Shown piece after piece: positions 9,011 through 17,696 of a stretch of DNA of 64,000 bases. Position 1 is the stretch's first letter. Each line of letters starts with the position of its first letter. Source of the DNA: Pseudomonas oryzihabitans (GTDB lineage Bacteria; Pseudomonadota; Gammaproteobacteria; Pseudomonadales; Pseudomonadaceae). The notes under the pieces were generated by a model. That model was not told where the DNA came from. It did not search any database and was given only the letters and a program-made list of their open reading frames with translations. A program made the position numbers and the translations under genes. Location of the stretch: NCBI RefSeq assembly GCF_024652905.1, contig NZ_CP102428.1, forward strand, positions 4,076,001 to 4,140,000, in the 5' to 3' direction.

Positions 9011-9029
9011 GAATGAGATAATCATTATT
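9011..9029. promoter_or_regulatory. Candidate Fur box
   Basis: GATAATCATTATT matches the right-hand 13 bases of the 19-base Fur consensus at 12 positions. The left part matches poorly, giving 14 of 19 overall. It lies between the first chemoreceptor (-) and the nucleotidyltransferase-like gene (+), 78 bases upstream of the latter, in an AT-rich patch. No obvious iron gene is adjacent, so confidence is limited. Confidence 0.35.
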
Positions 9030-9106
9030 GCGATTAATGCCGATGAACGTTGCGAAAGTACGTTCAGGCGGTCATTTACAGAAGGTTTAGACTGATTAGT
9101 CGTGCC

Positions 9107-9679
9107 ATGACCCCACTGTTTTCCCAGATAGAGCACTGGCTTGCGGCAGATACCGAGCGCTTGCGCTTGCTTCGCGTCCTCGCCCATTTGCAGCTGCCCG
9201 ATGCCTGGCTGGCGGCCGGCTTCGTGCGCAATCTGGTCTGGGATCGGCTGCACGGCTATACCGTGCCGACACCGCTGGTAGATCTGGATGTCATCTATTT
9301 CGATGTGACCGACTGCCGGCCCGAACGGGACAGGGCCATCGAGATGGCCCTGGCGGAGCGGGCGCCGGGGTGGCCCTGGTCGGTGCGCAACCAGGCTGCC
9401 ATGCATCTACGCAACGACGATGCACCCTATGCCGATAGCCTGGATGCCATGCGTTTCTGGGTCGAGGTGGAGTCCGCGCTGGCCGCGCGCCTCACCGAGA
9501 CGGGCGAACTCGAGGTGGTCAGCCCCTTCGTCCAGGATGGGCTCTTCGCCTTGCACTTGACGCCGAATCCCTGGCGGCCCCGGCTCGACGCCTTTCGCCA
9601 GCGCCTGTCGAGCAAAGGCTGGCTGACGCGCTGGCCGCGCTTGCACGTGCAGAAGCCTGGGTTTGCCGAGCGGGATTGA
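9107..9679 (+). CDS. Nucleotidyltransferase-like protein (DUF925-type)
   Basis: A 190-residue cytoplasmic protein. It resembles the short nucleotidyltransferase-like family found widely in Pseudomonas. The segment AGFVRNLVWDRLHGY, followed by VDLDVIYFD with two acidic residues separated by one, fits the conserved G...D-x-D core of that fold. The ATG at 9107 is chosen over an upstream ATG at 9050, because the extra 19 residues are basic and unlike the family. It stands alone between two chemoreceptors. The true substrate is unknown; members are often annotated only by domain. Confidence 0.72.
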   Translation: MTPLFSQIEHWLAADTERLRLLRVLAHLQLPDAWLAAGFVRNLVWDRLHGYTVPTPLVDLDVIYFDVTDCRPERDRAIEMALAERAPGWPWSVRNQAAMHLRNDDAPYADSLDAMRFWVEVESALAARLTETGELEVVSPFVQDGLFALHLTPNPWRPRLDAFRQRLSSKGWLTRWPRLHVQKPGFAERD

Positions 9680-9722
9680 TGGCAAACGCCGAAGCGGGTG
9701 GCGAACTGCTTCGGCGCTGGCG

Positions 9723-11612
9723 TCAGACCTTGAAGCGTGCGGTTAGCTCCTGCAGTTGCAGGCTCAGGCGGGCCAGCTCGGTACTGGAGCCGGCGGTTTC
9801 CTCGGTGGCGGCGGCGGTCTGGTCGGCGACCTCATGAACCTTGACCACGCTGCGACTGATGTTCTCACCCGCCGCGCTCTGCTGCTCGACGGCAGCCGCG
9901 ATCTGCTCGTTCATGGCCTCGATTTCGCCCACCGCGCTACTGACACTGGCCAGTACCACGCCGGCTTGGCGGGTCAGGCCGACACTGTCGCCGGTCAACT
10001 GAATGTTGCGCTCCAGCGCCTCGCTCATCTTGTCGGTGCTGCCATGCAGGCTGGTGATCAGGCTGGCGATTTCATCAGTGGAAGAGCGGGTGCGCTGCGC
10101 CAGCCCGCGTACCTCGTCGGCCACCACGGCAAAGCCACGACCTGCCTCGCCGGCACGGGCCGCCTCGATGGCCGCATTGAGCGCCAGCAGATTGGTCTGT
10201 TCGGCGACAGCCTTGATCACGTCCAGCACGCCGCCGATGCGGTCGGCGTCCTGCTTGAGCAGCTCCATGGTCACCTGGGTACTGTCCACTTCCTGCGCCA
10301 GGGTTTCGATCTGGGTGGCGACCTGGTTGACCATCTCATCGCCTTCGCGAGTCTTGAGCGTGGCCTCGCGGGCGGTCATAGAGGCCTGCTCGGCATTGCG
10401 GGCCACCTCGCCAATGGTGGCGGTCATCTGCTGCATGGCGGTGGCGATCTGCTCGGTCTCCACCTTTTGCGCCGTGGCGCCCGCCCGCGTCTGCTGGGTG
10501 ATGGCGGAGAGCTCTTCAGCGGCGCTGGCGACCTGGACGACGCCGTCTTTCTGCTCGCGGATAAGCTCGCGCAGATTGACGATCATGCGTTGCATGGCCG
10601 CCTGCAGGAGGCCGAGTTCGTCCTTGCGGTCGGCCTGGGTCTCGACGGTCAGGTCGCCCGCGGCGATCCGTTCCACGGTGCCGAGGGTCTGGCGCAGTGG
10701 CGTCACGATGGAGCGGGTGATGATCCAGGCGGCGACCAGGCTCAGCAGCACTGCCAGGAGCAGGCCGCCAAAGAGCATCAGCTTGGCATCGCGGATATCG
10801 CCGAGACGGAACTGGTTCTGCACCTGCTTCATCTCGTCGGCGGTCTTGAGCAGCGCCAGGATGCGCTGGTCCAGGCCGTCGTCGGCTTGTTCGAACTGCT
10901 TCTGAATGGTGAATAGCTGCTGTATCTGGCGCTGATACTGGTCGAAGAGTTCTGGCAGTCGCTGCAGGCTCGTGGTCGAGGCGCTGCTGGCCGGCAGAGC
11001 CTTGAGTACGGCACCGACCTTGCCCAGTGAGGTCTGCAGGGCTTCCTGCTGCGGGCCGGCGGATTTAAGCACATAGACGCGGAAGTCGATTCGCAGTTTT
11101 TGCAGGGCCGCCAGCAGGGGCGAGAATTGCACGCCGCCATGGTCGATCTGGCTATCCAGCGTGCTGGAGGCGTCTTGAAGCTGCTTGTCTAACGTATCGC
11201 CAGTCTCTCTTATGCTCTGGATGGTGGCATCGCGGTCCTGGGTCACCTTCAGCGTCTGCTGATAGAGGTCACGATATTCCTGGAGGGTTTGCTCGGTGCG
11301 GGCGAGCAGCGCCTGGCTCTGGGGGCGTCGAAACAGCGGGCGAGCTTCCTGCAGTTGCTTTTCGAGGGCGTCGATGGAGAGCTTCCAGCGATTGGCTTGC
11401 TCCGTTTCCGGCAGTAGGGCGAAGGCCCCGCGGGCATTGCGCATGTCGCGAGTGAGCAGGCCGATCTGGGTGAACTGCTCGATGAGATTGCCGCGCCGGC
11501 CCAAGGCCTGGATGCCAGACCAGCCTGCGTAGGCAATGGCTAGTGTGAGGATGATCAAGGCGGTGAAACCGGAAAAAAGCTTTGTACGAACACTCATATT
11601 GTGCAACTGCAT
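9723..11612 (-). CDS. Methyl-accepting chemotaxis protein (copy 2)
   Basis: A 629-residue chemoreceptor. Transmembrane helix 1 (residues about 12-31) and helix 2 ([20 protein letters not shown]) flank a long helical periplasmic sensor of about 240 residues, larger than a simple four-helix bundle. HAMP and a full signalling domain with [19 protein letters not shown] follow. The start at 11612 has AGGA about ten bases upstream; a second ATG five codons later is also possible. It has no close downstream partner. It shares only the signalling half with the copy at 7222-8844. No ligand can be assigned. Confidence 0.88.
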   Translation of the reverse strand: MQLHNMSVRTKLFSGFTALIILTLAIAYAGWSGIQALGRRGNLIEQFTQIGLLTRDMRNARGAFALLPETEQANRWKLSIDALEKQLQEARPLFRRPQSQALLARTEQTLQEYRDLYQQTLKVTQDRDATIQSIRETGDTLDKQLQDASSTLDSQIDHGGVQFSPLLAALQKLRIDFRVYVLKSAGPQQEALQTSLGKVGAVLKALPASSASTTSLQRLPELFDQYQRQIQQLFTIQKQFEQADDGLDQRILALLKTADEMKQVQNQFRLGDIRDAKLMLFGGLLLAVLLSLVAAWIITRSIVTPLRQTLGTVERIAAGDLTVETQADRKDELGLLQAAMQRMIVNLRELIREQKDGVVQVASAAEELSAITQQTRAGATAQKVETEQIATAMQQMTATIGEVARNAEQASMTAREATLKTREGDEMVNQVATQIETLAQEVDSTQVTMELLKQDADRIGGVLDVIKAVAEQTNLLALNAAIEAARAGEAGRGFAVVADEVRGLAQRTRSSTDEIASLITSLHGSTDKMSEALERNIQLTGDSVGLTRQAGVVLASVSSAVGEIEAMNEQIAAAVEQQSAAGENISRSVVKVHEVADQTAAATEETAGSSTELARLSLQLQELTARFKV

Positions 11613-12152
11613 GGATGCTATTCCTGATGTTCGGAAAAATGTTCCGGAGCCAAGGGAAAGAAAAAGGGAAAGATCTTAAACCAGCTGGAAAGGCTCTGGG
11701 ATGAGCATTTTCCGCTTCGAAGAAGATGCGCCAAATTGGTAAATCTATTTATGGAGTGTCCCTTCAAGCTCTGCCTGGAGGCTTGGCCGACCACCGTTTG
11801 CAAGAAAAGCCTTTTTGTTTCAGCTATAGCGAGACTCGAGCACTATTTGGCGAAGTTGATAAAAGTAAAAAGCTAAAAGTTTATCCTTGCTATTAGTCTG
11901 TCTTTATATGAAGAAAGTAGGTTAAATAATTTTCTGAAAAAATGGCTTGCAGGGTGGGGTGTAAAAAGACCGCATAAGGAGAGTGCCAAGGTCGATGCAG
12001 GCTGCCGGGGCGGCGGAGAATGCGCAGTCCGTGGCGCGCTGGGTCGCAAGGGGGTGGCTCGAGGATGAGCGAGCCGGCACTCGGCGAACCCTGGAATGCC
12101 GCTAGACTCCATAGAAAGGTCATTCGCTTTCCCTCTCTGGCAAGGAATCCCC
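11613..12152. other. Gene-free, partly AT-rich gap between divergent genes
   Basis: No convincing gene is seen in these 540 bases. From about 11640 to 11960 the base composition is clearly more AT-rich than its surroundings (for example the patch around 11905-11945). The short open frames here have no ribosome sites or protein-like composition. It must contain the promoters of the second chemoreceptor (-) and the luciferase-like gene (+). Confidence 0.6.
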
Positions 12153-13142
12153 ATGTCCACCACGGAGCGTCGCCGCGCCTTCCTTCAGCATCCGGGTTTT
12201 TCGCGGCTGTTCGCACCCGGTCGCCTGACCCTGGGCTTCCTGCTACCGCTGGAGGGCTATCCCGATGATCCCATGCCGACCCTGCGCGACCATGCGCGTC
12301 TGGCGCGGCTGGCCGACCAATTGGGCTTCGCTGCGCTCTGGGCACGCGACGTGCCCTTCTATGATCCTGGTTTCAACGACGCCGGCCAGGTATTCGAACC
12401 CTTCACCTATCTCGGCTATCTGGCCGGCATCACCCAGCACCTGACCCTGGCCACTGGCAGCGCCGTCATCACCCTGCGGCATCCCCTGCACTTGGCCAAG
12501 ATGGCGGCCTCGGTCGATCAGTTGAGCGATGGTCGCCTGGTGTTGGGAGTAGCCTCCGGCGATCGCCCGGTGGAATACCCGGCGTTTGGCCTGGAAGGCG
12601 AGTTCGAGCGACGGGGCGAGCGCTTTCGCGATGCCTTCGAGATGTTCCGGCTGGCCGGCGAAACCAATTTTCCCCTGGCTGAATTCCGCCGTTTCGGCGA
12701 TCTGCAGGGGCTGGCCGATCTGGTGCCCAAACCGGTGCACGGTCGCATCCCGGCGTTGGTGACCGGGCGCAGTCGGCAAACGGTGGACTGGATCGCCGCC
12801 AAGGCCGATGGCTGGTTCTATTACTTCGTGCCTGCCGAGCATGTCCCGGCGCTGACGCGGGTCTGGCGCGAGGCGCTGAACGAGATCGGCGGGCGCGAAT
12901 TGTTCAAGCCCTTCGCTCAGGGCCTGTTCTTCGAGCTGGCCAGTGATCCGGACCAACCCCCACGGCCCATCCATGCCGGCCTGTCCTGTGGGCGGCGAGC
13001 GCTGGTGGACTATCTCACCCAATTGCAGGAGGCGGGCGTCAATCACCTGGCGCTCAATCTGCGTCCCTCGCGCCGTCCGGCCAGCGAAGTCGTCCAGGAG
13101 CTGGGCGAGTTCGTGCTGCCGTACTTTCCGTCCCTGCAGTGA
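12153..13142 (+). CDS. LLM-class (luciferase-like) flavin-dependent oxidoreductase
   Basis: A 329-residue TIM-barrel protein of the bacterial luciferase-like superfamily. Such enzymes use FMN or F420 to oxidise a range of substrates; in Pseudomonas FMN is expected. Family signs are the N-terminal LTLGFLLPLEGY, ADQLGFAALWARDVPFYDPG and the later VASGDRPVEYPAFGLEGEFE stretch. ATG 12153 (MSTTERRRAF) has AAGGA seven bases upstream. An in-frame ATG at 12096 lacks a ribosome site. It is a single gene upstream of putA on the same strand, separated by 269 bases with putA regulatory motifs. Substrate unknown. Confidence 0.85.
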   Translation: MSTTERRRAFLQHPGFSRLFAPGRLTLGFLLPLEGYPDDPMPTLRDHARLARLADQLGFAALWARDVPFYDPGFNDAGQVFEPFTYLGYLAGITQHLTLATGSAVITLRHPLHLAKMAASVDQLSDGRLVLGVASGDRPVEYPAFGLEGEFERRGERFRDAFEMFRLAGETNFPLAEFRRFGDLQGLADLVPKPVHGRIPALVTGRSRQTVDWIAAKADGWFYYFVPAEHVPALTRVWREALNEIGGRELFKPFAQGLFFELASDPDQPPRPIHAGLSCGRRALVDYLTQLQEAGVNHLALNLRPSRRPASEVVQELGEFVLPYFPSLQ

Positions 13143-13301
13143 AAGGCCCGGCCCCGTGTGAAGCCAGGTAACACTTGCCTGGCTAACGACTTTCCCAAGT
13201 CGTCATTCGAATGCGCGATTCCTCTGTGGCGGGGGTTCGACCAGGTCGCAACCCTTGGCCTGATCTCTGCATAGTTTTGCGATCTGTTACCTTGCCATTG
13301 G

Positions 13302-13347
13302 TGCAACCAGATCGACGGTAGAACCTGCCGGGTTGCACTTGGTTGCA
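13302..13347. promoter_or_regulatory. Cluster of three GTTGCA motifs, candidate PutA operators
   Basis: TGCAAC at 13302-13307 (GTTGCA on the minus strand), then GTTGCA at 13332-13337 and 13342-13347. The last two lie inside a perfect 10-base tandem repeat (GGTTGCACTT twice), one helical turn apart. GTTGCA is the published recognition core of the E. coli PutA ribbon-helix-helix domain. The cluster is 65-110 bases before the putA start, where autorepression would act. Confidence 0.65.
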
Positions 13348-13411
13348 CTTTTCTTTCGAGCGGCGCTAAGCTGCGCCGAATTTCGATGCCTTCTTGCTTG
13401 AGGACCTGCGC

Positions 13412-16400
13412 ATGGCCACCACTACCACCCTGGGCGTAAAGCTCGACGAAGCCACTCGCGATCGCCTCAAGGAAGCGGCTCGCCGTATCGATCGGACGCC
13501 CCATTGGCTGATCAAGCAGGCTATCTTCACCTATCTGGAAACCCTGGAAAGCGGTGCGACCCTGGCCGATCTGCAGGGTATCGCCCAGCGGCTGGCCGAG
13601 GGGGACAACGAGGCGGTGGAAGCCCTGGCCGATCCGGTCTATCAGCCCTTCCTGGAATTCGCTGAAAGCATCCTGCCGCAATCGGTCCTGCGCTCGGCCA
13701 TCACCGCCGCCTATCGCCGCCCAGAAGAAGAGCTGCTGCCGCTGCTGCTGGAGCAGGCGCGCCTGCCCGCTGCCCAGGCCAAGGCCACCCACGAGCTGGC
13801 CCACCGCATCGCCGAAAAGCTTCGCAACGCCAAGGGTGCAACCGGGCGCTCCGGGATGGTGCAGAGTCTGCTCCGTGAGTTCTCACTGTCGTCCCAGGAA
13901 GGCGTGGCCCTGATGTGCCTGGCCGAAGCCTTGCTGCGCATCCCCGACAAGGGCACCCGCGATGCCTTGATCCGCGACAAGATCAGCACCGGCAACTGGC
14001 AGCCGCACCTGGGCAACAGCCCCTCGTTGTTCGTCAACGCTGCCACCTGGGGCCTGCTGCTGACCGGCCGCCTGGTCTCGACCCATAACGAAGCCGGCCT
14101 CACCAGTTCGCTCAACCGTCTCATTGGCAAGAGCGGCGAGCCGGTGATCCGCAAGGGCGTGGACATGGCCATGCGCCTGATGGGTGAGCAGTTCGTCACC
14201 GGCGAGACCATCGCCGAGGCCCTGGCCAACGCCAGCAAGTTCGAGGCGAAGGGCTTCCGCTACAGCTACGACATGCTGGGTGAAGCGGCCCTGACCGAAG
14301 CCGATGCCCGCCGCTACCTGGCCTCCTACGAGCAGGCCATCCATTCCATCGGCAAGGCTTCCCACGGTCGCGGCATCTACGAAGGCCCCGGCATCTCCAT
14401 CAAGCTCTCGGCCCTGCACCCGCGTTACAGCCGCGCCCAGTACGACCGGGTGATGAGCGAGCTCTATCCGCGCCTGCTGGAGCTGACCCTGCTGGCCAAG
14501 CGCTACGACATCGGCCTGAACATCGACGCCGAGGAAGCCGATCGCCTGGAAATCTCCCTGGATCTGCTAGAGCGGCTGTCCTTCGAGCCGCAGCTGGCCG
14601 GCTGGAACGGCATCGGCTTCGTCATCCAGGCCTACCAGAAGCGCTGCCCGCTGGTGATCGATTACCTGATCGACCTGGCCCGCCGCAGCCGTCGCCGCCT
14701 GATGATCCGCCTGGTCAAGGGCGCCTACTGGGACAGCGAGATCAAGCGCGCCCAGATGGAAGGCCTGGAGGGCTATCCGGTCTATACCCGCAAGGTCTAC
14801 ACCGACGTGGCCTACCTGGCCTGTGCGCGCAAGCTGCTGGCCGCGCCGGAAGCCATCTACCCGCAATTCGCCACCCACAACGCCCACACCCTGGCCGCCA
14901 TCTATCAGCTCGGCGGGCAGAACTACTACCCCGGTCAGTACGAATTCCAGTGCCTGCACGGCATGGGCGAGCCGCTGTACGAGCAGGTGGTGGGCAGCGT
15001 CAAGGACGGCAAGCTGGCACGCCCGTGCCGCATCTATGCCCCGGTGGGTACCCACGAGACGCTGCTGGCTTACCTGGTCCGCCGCCTGCTGGAAAACGGC
15101 GCCAACACCTCCTTCGTCAACCGCATCGCCGACCACTCCATCTCCCTGGACGAGCTGGTGGCCGATCCGGTGGTGCAGATCGAGCAGCAGTCCACCAACG
15201 AAGGCGGCATCGGCCTGCCGCATCCGCGCATTCCCCATCCGAGTGCCCTGTACGGCGCCGAGCGCTGCAATTCCAGCGGTCTGGACCTGTCCAGCGAACA
15301 CCGCCTGGGTTCGCTGTCCGCTGCGCTGCTGGCCAGTGGCAACACCGCCTGGGAGGCGCGTCCGCTGCTGGGTCGCGCCAGTGAGCCGTCGATTCCGCAG
15401 CCGGTGCTCAACCCGGCCGATCGCCGCGACCGCGTCGGTCAGGTCAGCAACGCCACCCGCGCCGATGTCGACATCGCCCTGGAAGAAGCCCTGGCCGCCG
15501 CGCCCATCTGGCAATCCACGCCGCCCGAGCAGCGCGCCGCCGCCCTGGATCGCGCCGCCGAGCTGATGGAAGCCCAGATCCAGCCGCTGATGGGCCTGCT
15601 GGTGCGCGAAGCCGGCAAGACCTACGCCAACGCCATCGCCGAGGTACGCGAGGCGGTGGACTTCCTGCGCTACTACGCTGCCCTGGTGCGTCGCGACTTC
15701 GCCAACGACAGCCACCGCCCGCTGGGTCCGGTGGTCTGCATCAGTCCCTGGAACTTCCCCTTGGCCATCTTCAGCGGCCAGATCGCCGCGGCCCTGGCCG
15801 CTGGCAACACCGTGCTGGCCAAGCCGGCCGAGCAGACCCCGCTGATCGCCGCCCAGGCCGTGCGCCTCCTGCTGGAAGCCGGCATCCCCGAAGGCGTGCT
15901 GCAGCTGCTGCCGGGTGAGGGCTCCACCATCGGCGCCGCCCTGGTCAACGATGTGCGGGTCAAGGGGGTGATGTTCACCGGTTCCACCGAAGTGGCCCAG
16001 ATCCTGGCGCGCAACATCGCCGGGCGCCTGGACGCCCAGGGCCGGCCGATCCCGCTGATCGCCGAGACTGGCGGCCAGAACGCCATGATCGTCGACTCCT
16101 CGGCCCTGGCCGAGCAGGTGGTGGCCGATGTGGTCGCCTCCGCCTTCGACAGCGCCGGTCAGCGTTGCTCCGCCCTGCGCGTGCTCTGCGTGCAGGACGA
16201 CGTCGCCGACCGTGTGCTGGAGATGCTCAAGGGCGCCATGGCCGAATGCCGGCTGGGCAATCCGGAAAACCTCGCCATCGACATCGGCCCGGTGATCGAT
16301 GGCGAGGCCAAGGCCACCATCGACAAGCATATCCAGACCCTGAGAGGCAAAGGTCGTCGGGTGCACCAAGGTGGACGGGTGGAGGGCGATGCCATCCACC

Positions 16401-17380
16401 GTGGCACCTTCGTCATGCCCACCCTGATCGAGCTGGATAGCCTGGCCGAGCTGGGCCGCGAGGTCTTCGGTCCGGTGCTGCACGTGGTGCGCTACGCTCG
16501 CAAGGACCTGGACAAGGTCATCGACCAGATCAATGCCACCGGCTATGGCCTGACCTTCGGCGTGCATACCCGTATCGACGAGACCATCGCCAAGGTGGTG
16601 GAGCGCGCCCATGCCGGCAATCTCTACGTCAACCGCAACATGGTCGGCGCGGTGGTCGGAGTGCAGCCCTTCGGTGGCGAAGGCCTTTCGGGTACCGGCC
16701 CCAAGGCCGGTGGCCCGCTGTATCTCTACCGTCTGCTCAGCACCCGTCCGGATGGCGATCCGGCCGTGGCCCTGGCCAAGGGCAGTACTGGCGAGACCGA
16801 ATGGCAGGTGCGTGATGCCCTGCGTCAACAGGCCGGCAATCCGCTGGGCGCTCTGCATGACTGGGCCAAGCAGCAGGGCTTGGGCGAGTTGGAGCAGGCC
16901 TGCCTGAGATTCGCCGAGGAGTCCCTGAGCGGCCTGACCCGCCTGCTGCCGGGACCGACGGGCGAGCGCAACAGCTACAGCCTGCTGCCGCGCAGCCGAG
17001 TACTGTGCCTGGCGGCAGACGACAGCGACCTGCTGCTACAGCTGGCGGCGGTCATGGCGGTGGGCAGCACCGCGTTGGTCGAGGAGGCGCACAAGACGCT
17101 GCTGACGCGCCTGCCGCACGCCGTGCGTGCGCGGGTACAGGTGGCCGCCGACTGGCGCAAGGACGAAGTCGCCTTCGAGGCCGTCCTGCACCATGGCGAT
17201 TCCGATCAGCTGCGCCAGATCTGCCAGTTGGTAGCCAAGCGCAACGGCCCCATCGTCGGCGTCCAGGGCCTGGCCCGCGGCGAGACCGCCATCCCGCTGG
17301 AGCGTCTGCTCATTGAGCGCGCCCTGAGCGTGAACACGGCAGCCGCCGGCGGCAATGCCAGTCTGATGACGATCGGCTAA
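13412..17380 (+). CDS. putA: Trifunctional proline utilization protein PutA
   Basis: A 1322-residue protein that oxidises proline to glutamate in two steps and represses its own gene. Residues 1-47 form a ribbon-helix-helix DNA-binding domain (TTLGVKLDEATRDRLKEAAR). The FAD-binding proline dehydrogenase barrel lies roughly at 200-575. The aldehyde dehydrogenase half follows, with the catalytic Glu in AETGGQNAMIVD and the catalytic Cys in GQRCSALRVL. Length matches full trifunctional PutA (about 1320). ATG 13412 is chosen because it gives the RHH N-terminus and follows GAGGA. No putP is seen nearby. Two nearly identical terminators follow. Confidence 0.96.
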   Translation: MATTTTLGVKLDEATRDRLKEAARRIDRTPHWLIKQAIFTYLETLESGATLADLQGIAQRLAEGDNEAVEALADPVYQPFLEFAESILPQSVLRSAITAAYRRPEEELLPLLLEQARLPAAQAKATHELAHRIAEKLRNAKGATGRSGMVQSLLREFSLSSQEGVALMCLAEALLRIPDKGTRDALIRDKISTGNWQPHLGNSPSLFVNAATWGLLLTGRLVSTHNEAGLTSSLNRLIGKSGEPVIRKGVDMAMRLMGEQFVTGETIAEALANASKFEAKGFRYSYDMLGEAALTEADARRYLASYEQAIHSIGKASHGRGIYEGPGISIKLSALHPRYSRAQYDRVMSELYPRLLELTLLAKRYDIGLNIDAEEADRLEISLDLLERLSFEPQLAGWNGIGFVIQAYQKRCPLVIDYLIDLARRSRRRLMIRLVKGAYWDSEIKRAQMEGLEGYPVYTRKVYTDVAYLACARKLLAAPEAIYPQFATHNAHTLAAIYQLGGQNYYPGQYEFQCLHGMGEPLYEQVVGSVKDGKLARPCRIYAPVGTHETLLAYLVRRLLENGANTSFVNRIADHSISLDELVADPVVQIEQQSTNEGGIGLPHPRIPHPSALYGAERCNSSGLDLSSEHRLGSLSAALLASGNTAWEARPLLGRASEPSIPQPVLNPADRRDRVGQVSNATRADVDIALEEALAAAPIWQSTPPEQRAAALDRAAELMEAQIQPLMGLLVREAGKTYANAIAEVREAVDFLRYYAALVRRDFANDSHRPLGPVVCISPWNFPLAIFSGQIAAALAAGNTVLAKPAEQTPLIAAQAVRLLLEAGIPEGVLQLLPGEGSTIGAALVNDVRVKGVMFTGSTEVAQILARNIAGRLDAQGRPIPLIAETGGQNAMIVDSSALAEQVVADVVASAFDSAGQRCSALRVLCVQDDVADRVLEMLKGAMAECRLGNPENLAIDIGPVIDGEAKATIDKHIQTLRGKGRRVHQGGRVEGDAIHRGTFVMPTLIELDSLAELGREVFGPVLHVVRYARKDLDKVIDQINATGYGLTFGVHTRIDETIAKVVERAHAGNLYVNRNMVGAVVGVQPFGGEGLSGTGPKAGGPLYLYRLLSTRPDGDPAVALAKGSTGETEWQVRDALRQQAGNPLGALHDWAKQQGLGELEQACLRFAEESLSGLTRLLPGPTGERNSYSLLPRSRVLCLAADDSDLLLQLAAVMAVGSTALVEEAHKTLLTRLPHAVRARVQVAADWRKDEVAFEAVLHHGDSDQLRQICQLVAKRNGPIVGVQGLARGETAIPLERLLIERALSVNTAAAGGNASLMTIG

Positions 17381-17420
17381 GAAGTATCGGGCTGCGAAAG
17401 CGCGTAGTCTGAGCGCAACG

Positions 17421-17450
17421 AAAAGCCCAGCACGTGAATGCTGGGCTTTT
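17421..17450 (+). terminator. Intrinsic terminator after putA (first of two)
   Basis: The hairpin AAAAGCCCAGCA-CGTGAA-TGCTGGGCTTTT lies 41 bases after the putA stop. Its symmetric A and T runs allow use from either strand. Confidence 0.9.
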
Positions 17451-17494
17451 TACCTTCCGGGCGGTCGCAGCCTTGTCCGTAGCACGGACAGCTC

Positions 17495-17525
17495 GTAGGT
17501 TGGGTTGAGCGCAGCGATGCTCAAC
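17495..17525. repeat. Extragenic GTAGGTTGGG repeat, copy 1
   Basis: This copy of a dispersed repeat begins GTAGGTTGGGTTGAGCGCAG and ends GCTCAAC. Related copies are at 21528-21559, 22459-22497, 32361-32391, 51218-51256 and 51281-51311. Each folds as an imperfect hairpin (GTTGGG...CCCAAC), and all lie between genes. Confidence 0.7.
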
Positions 17526-17601
17526 AGTCAGCCTTGCCGTTGGGCTTCGACGGTGAAGCTGTCTCAGCTCGGTTACCCGTAGATTGGATCGAGCGTTGCA
17601 A

Positions 17602-17631
17602 AAAAGCCCAGCACTTCAATGCTGGGCTTTT
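17602..17631. terminator. Intrinsic terminator with the same stem as the one at 17421
   Basis: AAAAGCCCAGCA-CTTCAA-TGCTGGGCTTTT has arms identical to the hairpin 181 bases upstream and differs only in the loop. It lies 65 bases beyond the stop of the minus-strand molybdopterin oxidoreductase and is probably its terminator, while the first copy serves putA. The 150 bases between them hold only repeats. Confidence 0.85.
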
Positions 17632-17696
17632 CGTTTTCCGGAAGGCAGTGGTATGGACCAGGCTTCAGCGTTTTCTAAGCTTGGTTTGATCCACTT

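Noticed and set aside
11873-12345. Two overlapping minus-strand frames (96 and 150 codons) upstream of the luciferase-like gene
   Set aside because: They share the same DNA in different frames, have no ribosome site or family resemblance, and partly overlap a better-supported gene.
14567-16858. A 763-codon open frame on the minus strand inside putA
   Set aside because: It is antisense to a fully conserved enzyme and has Gln/Gly/His-rich, non-protein-like composition typical of shadow frames in GC-rich DNA.
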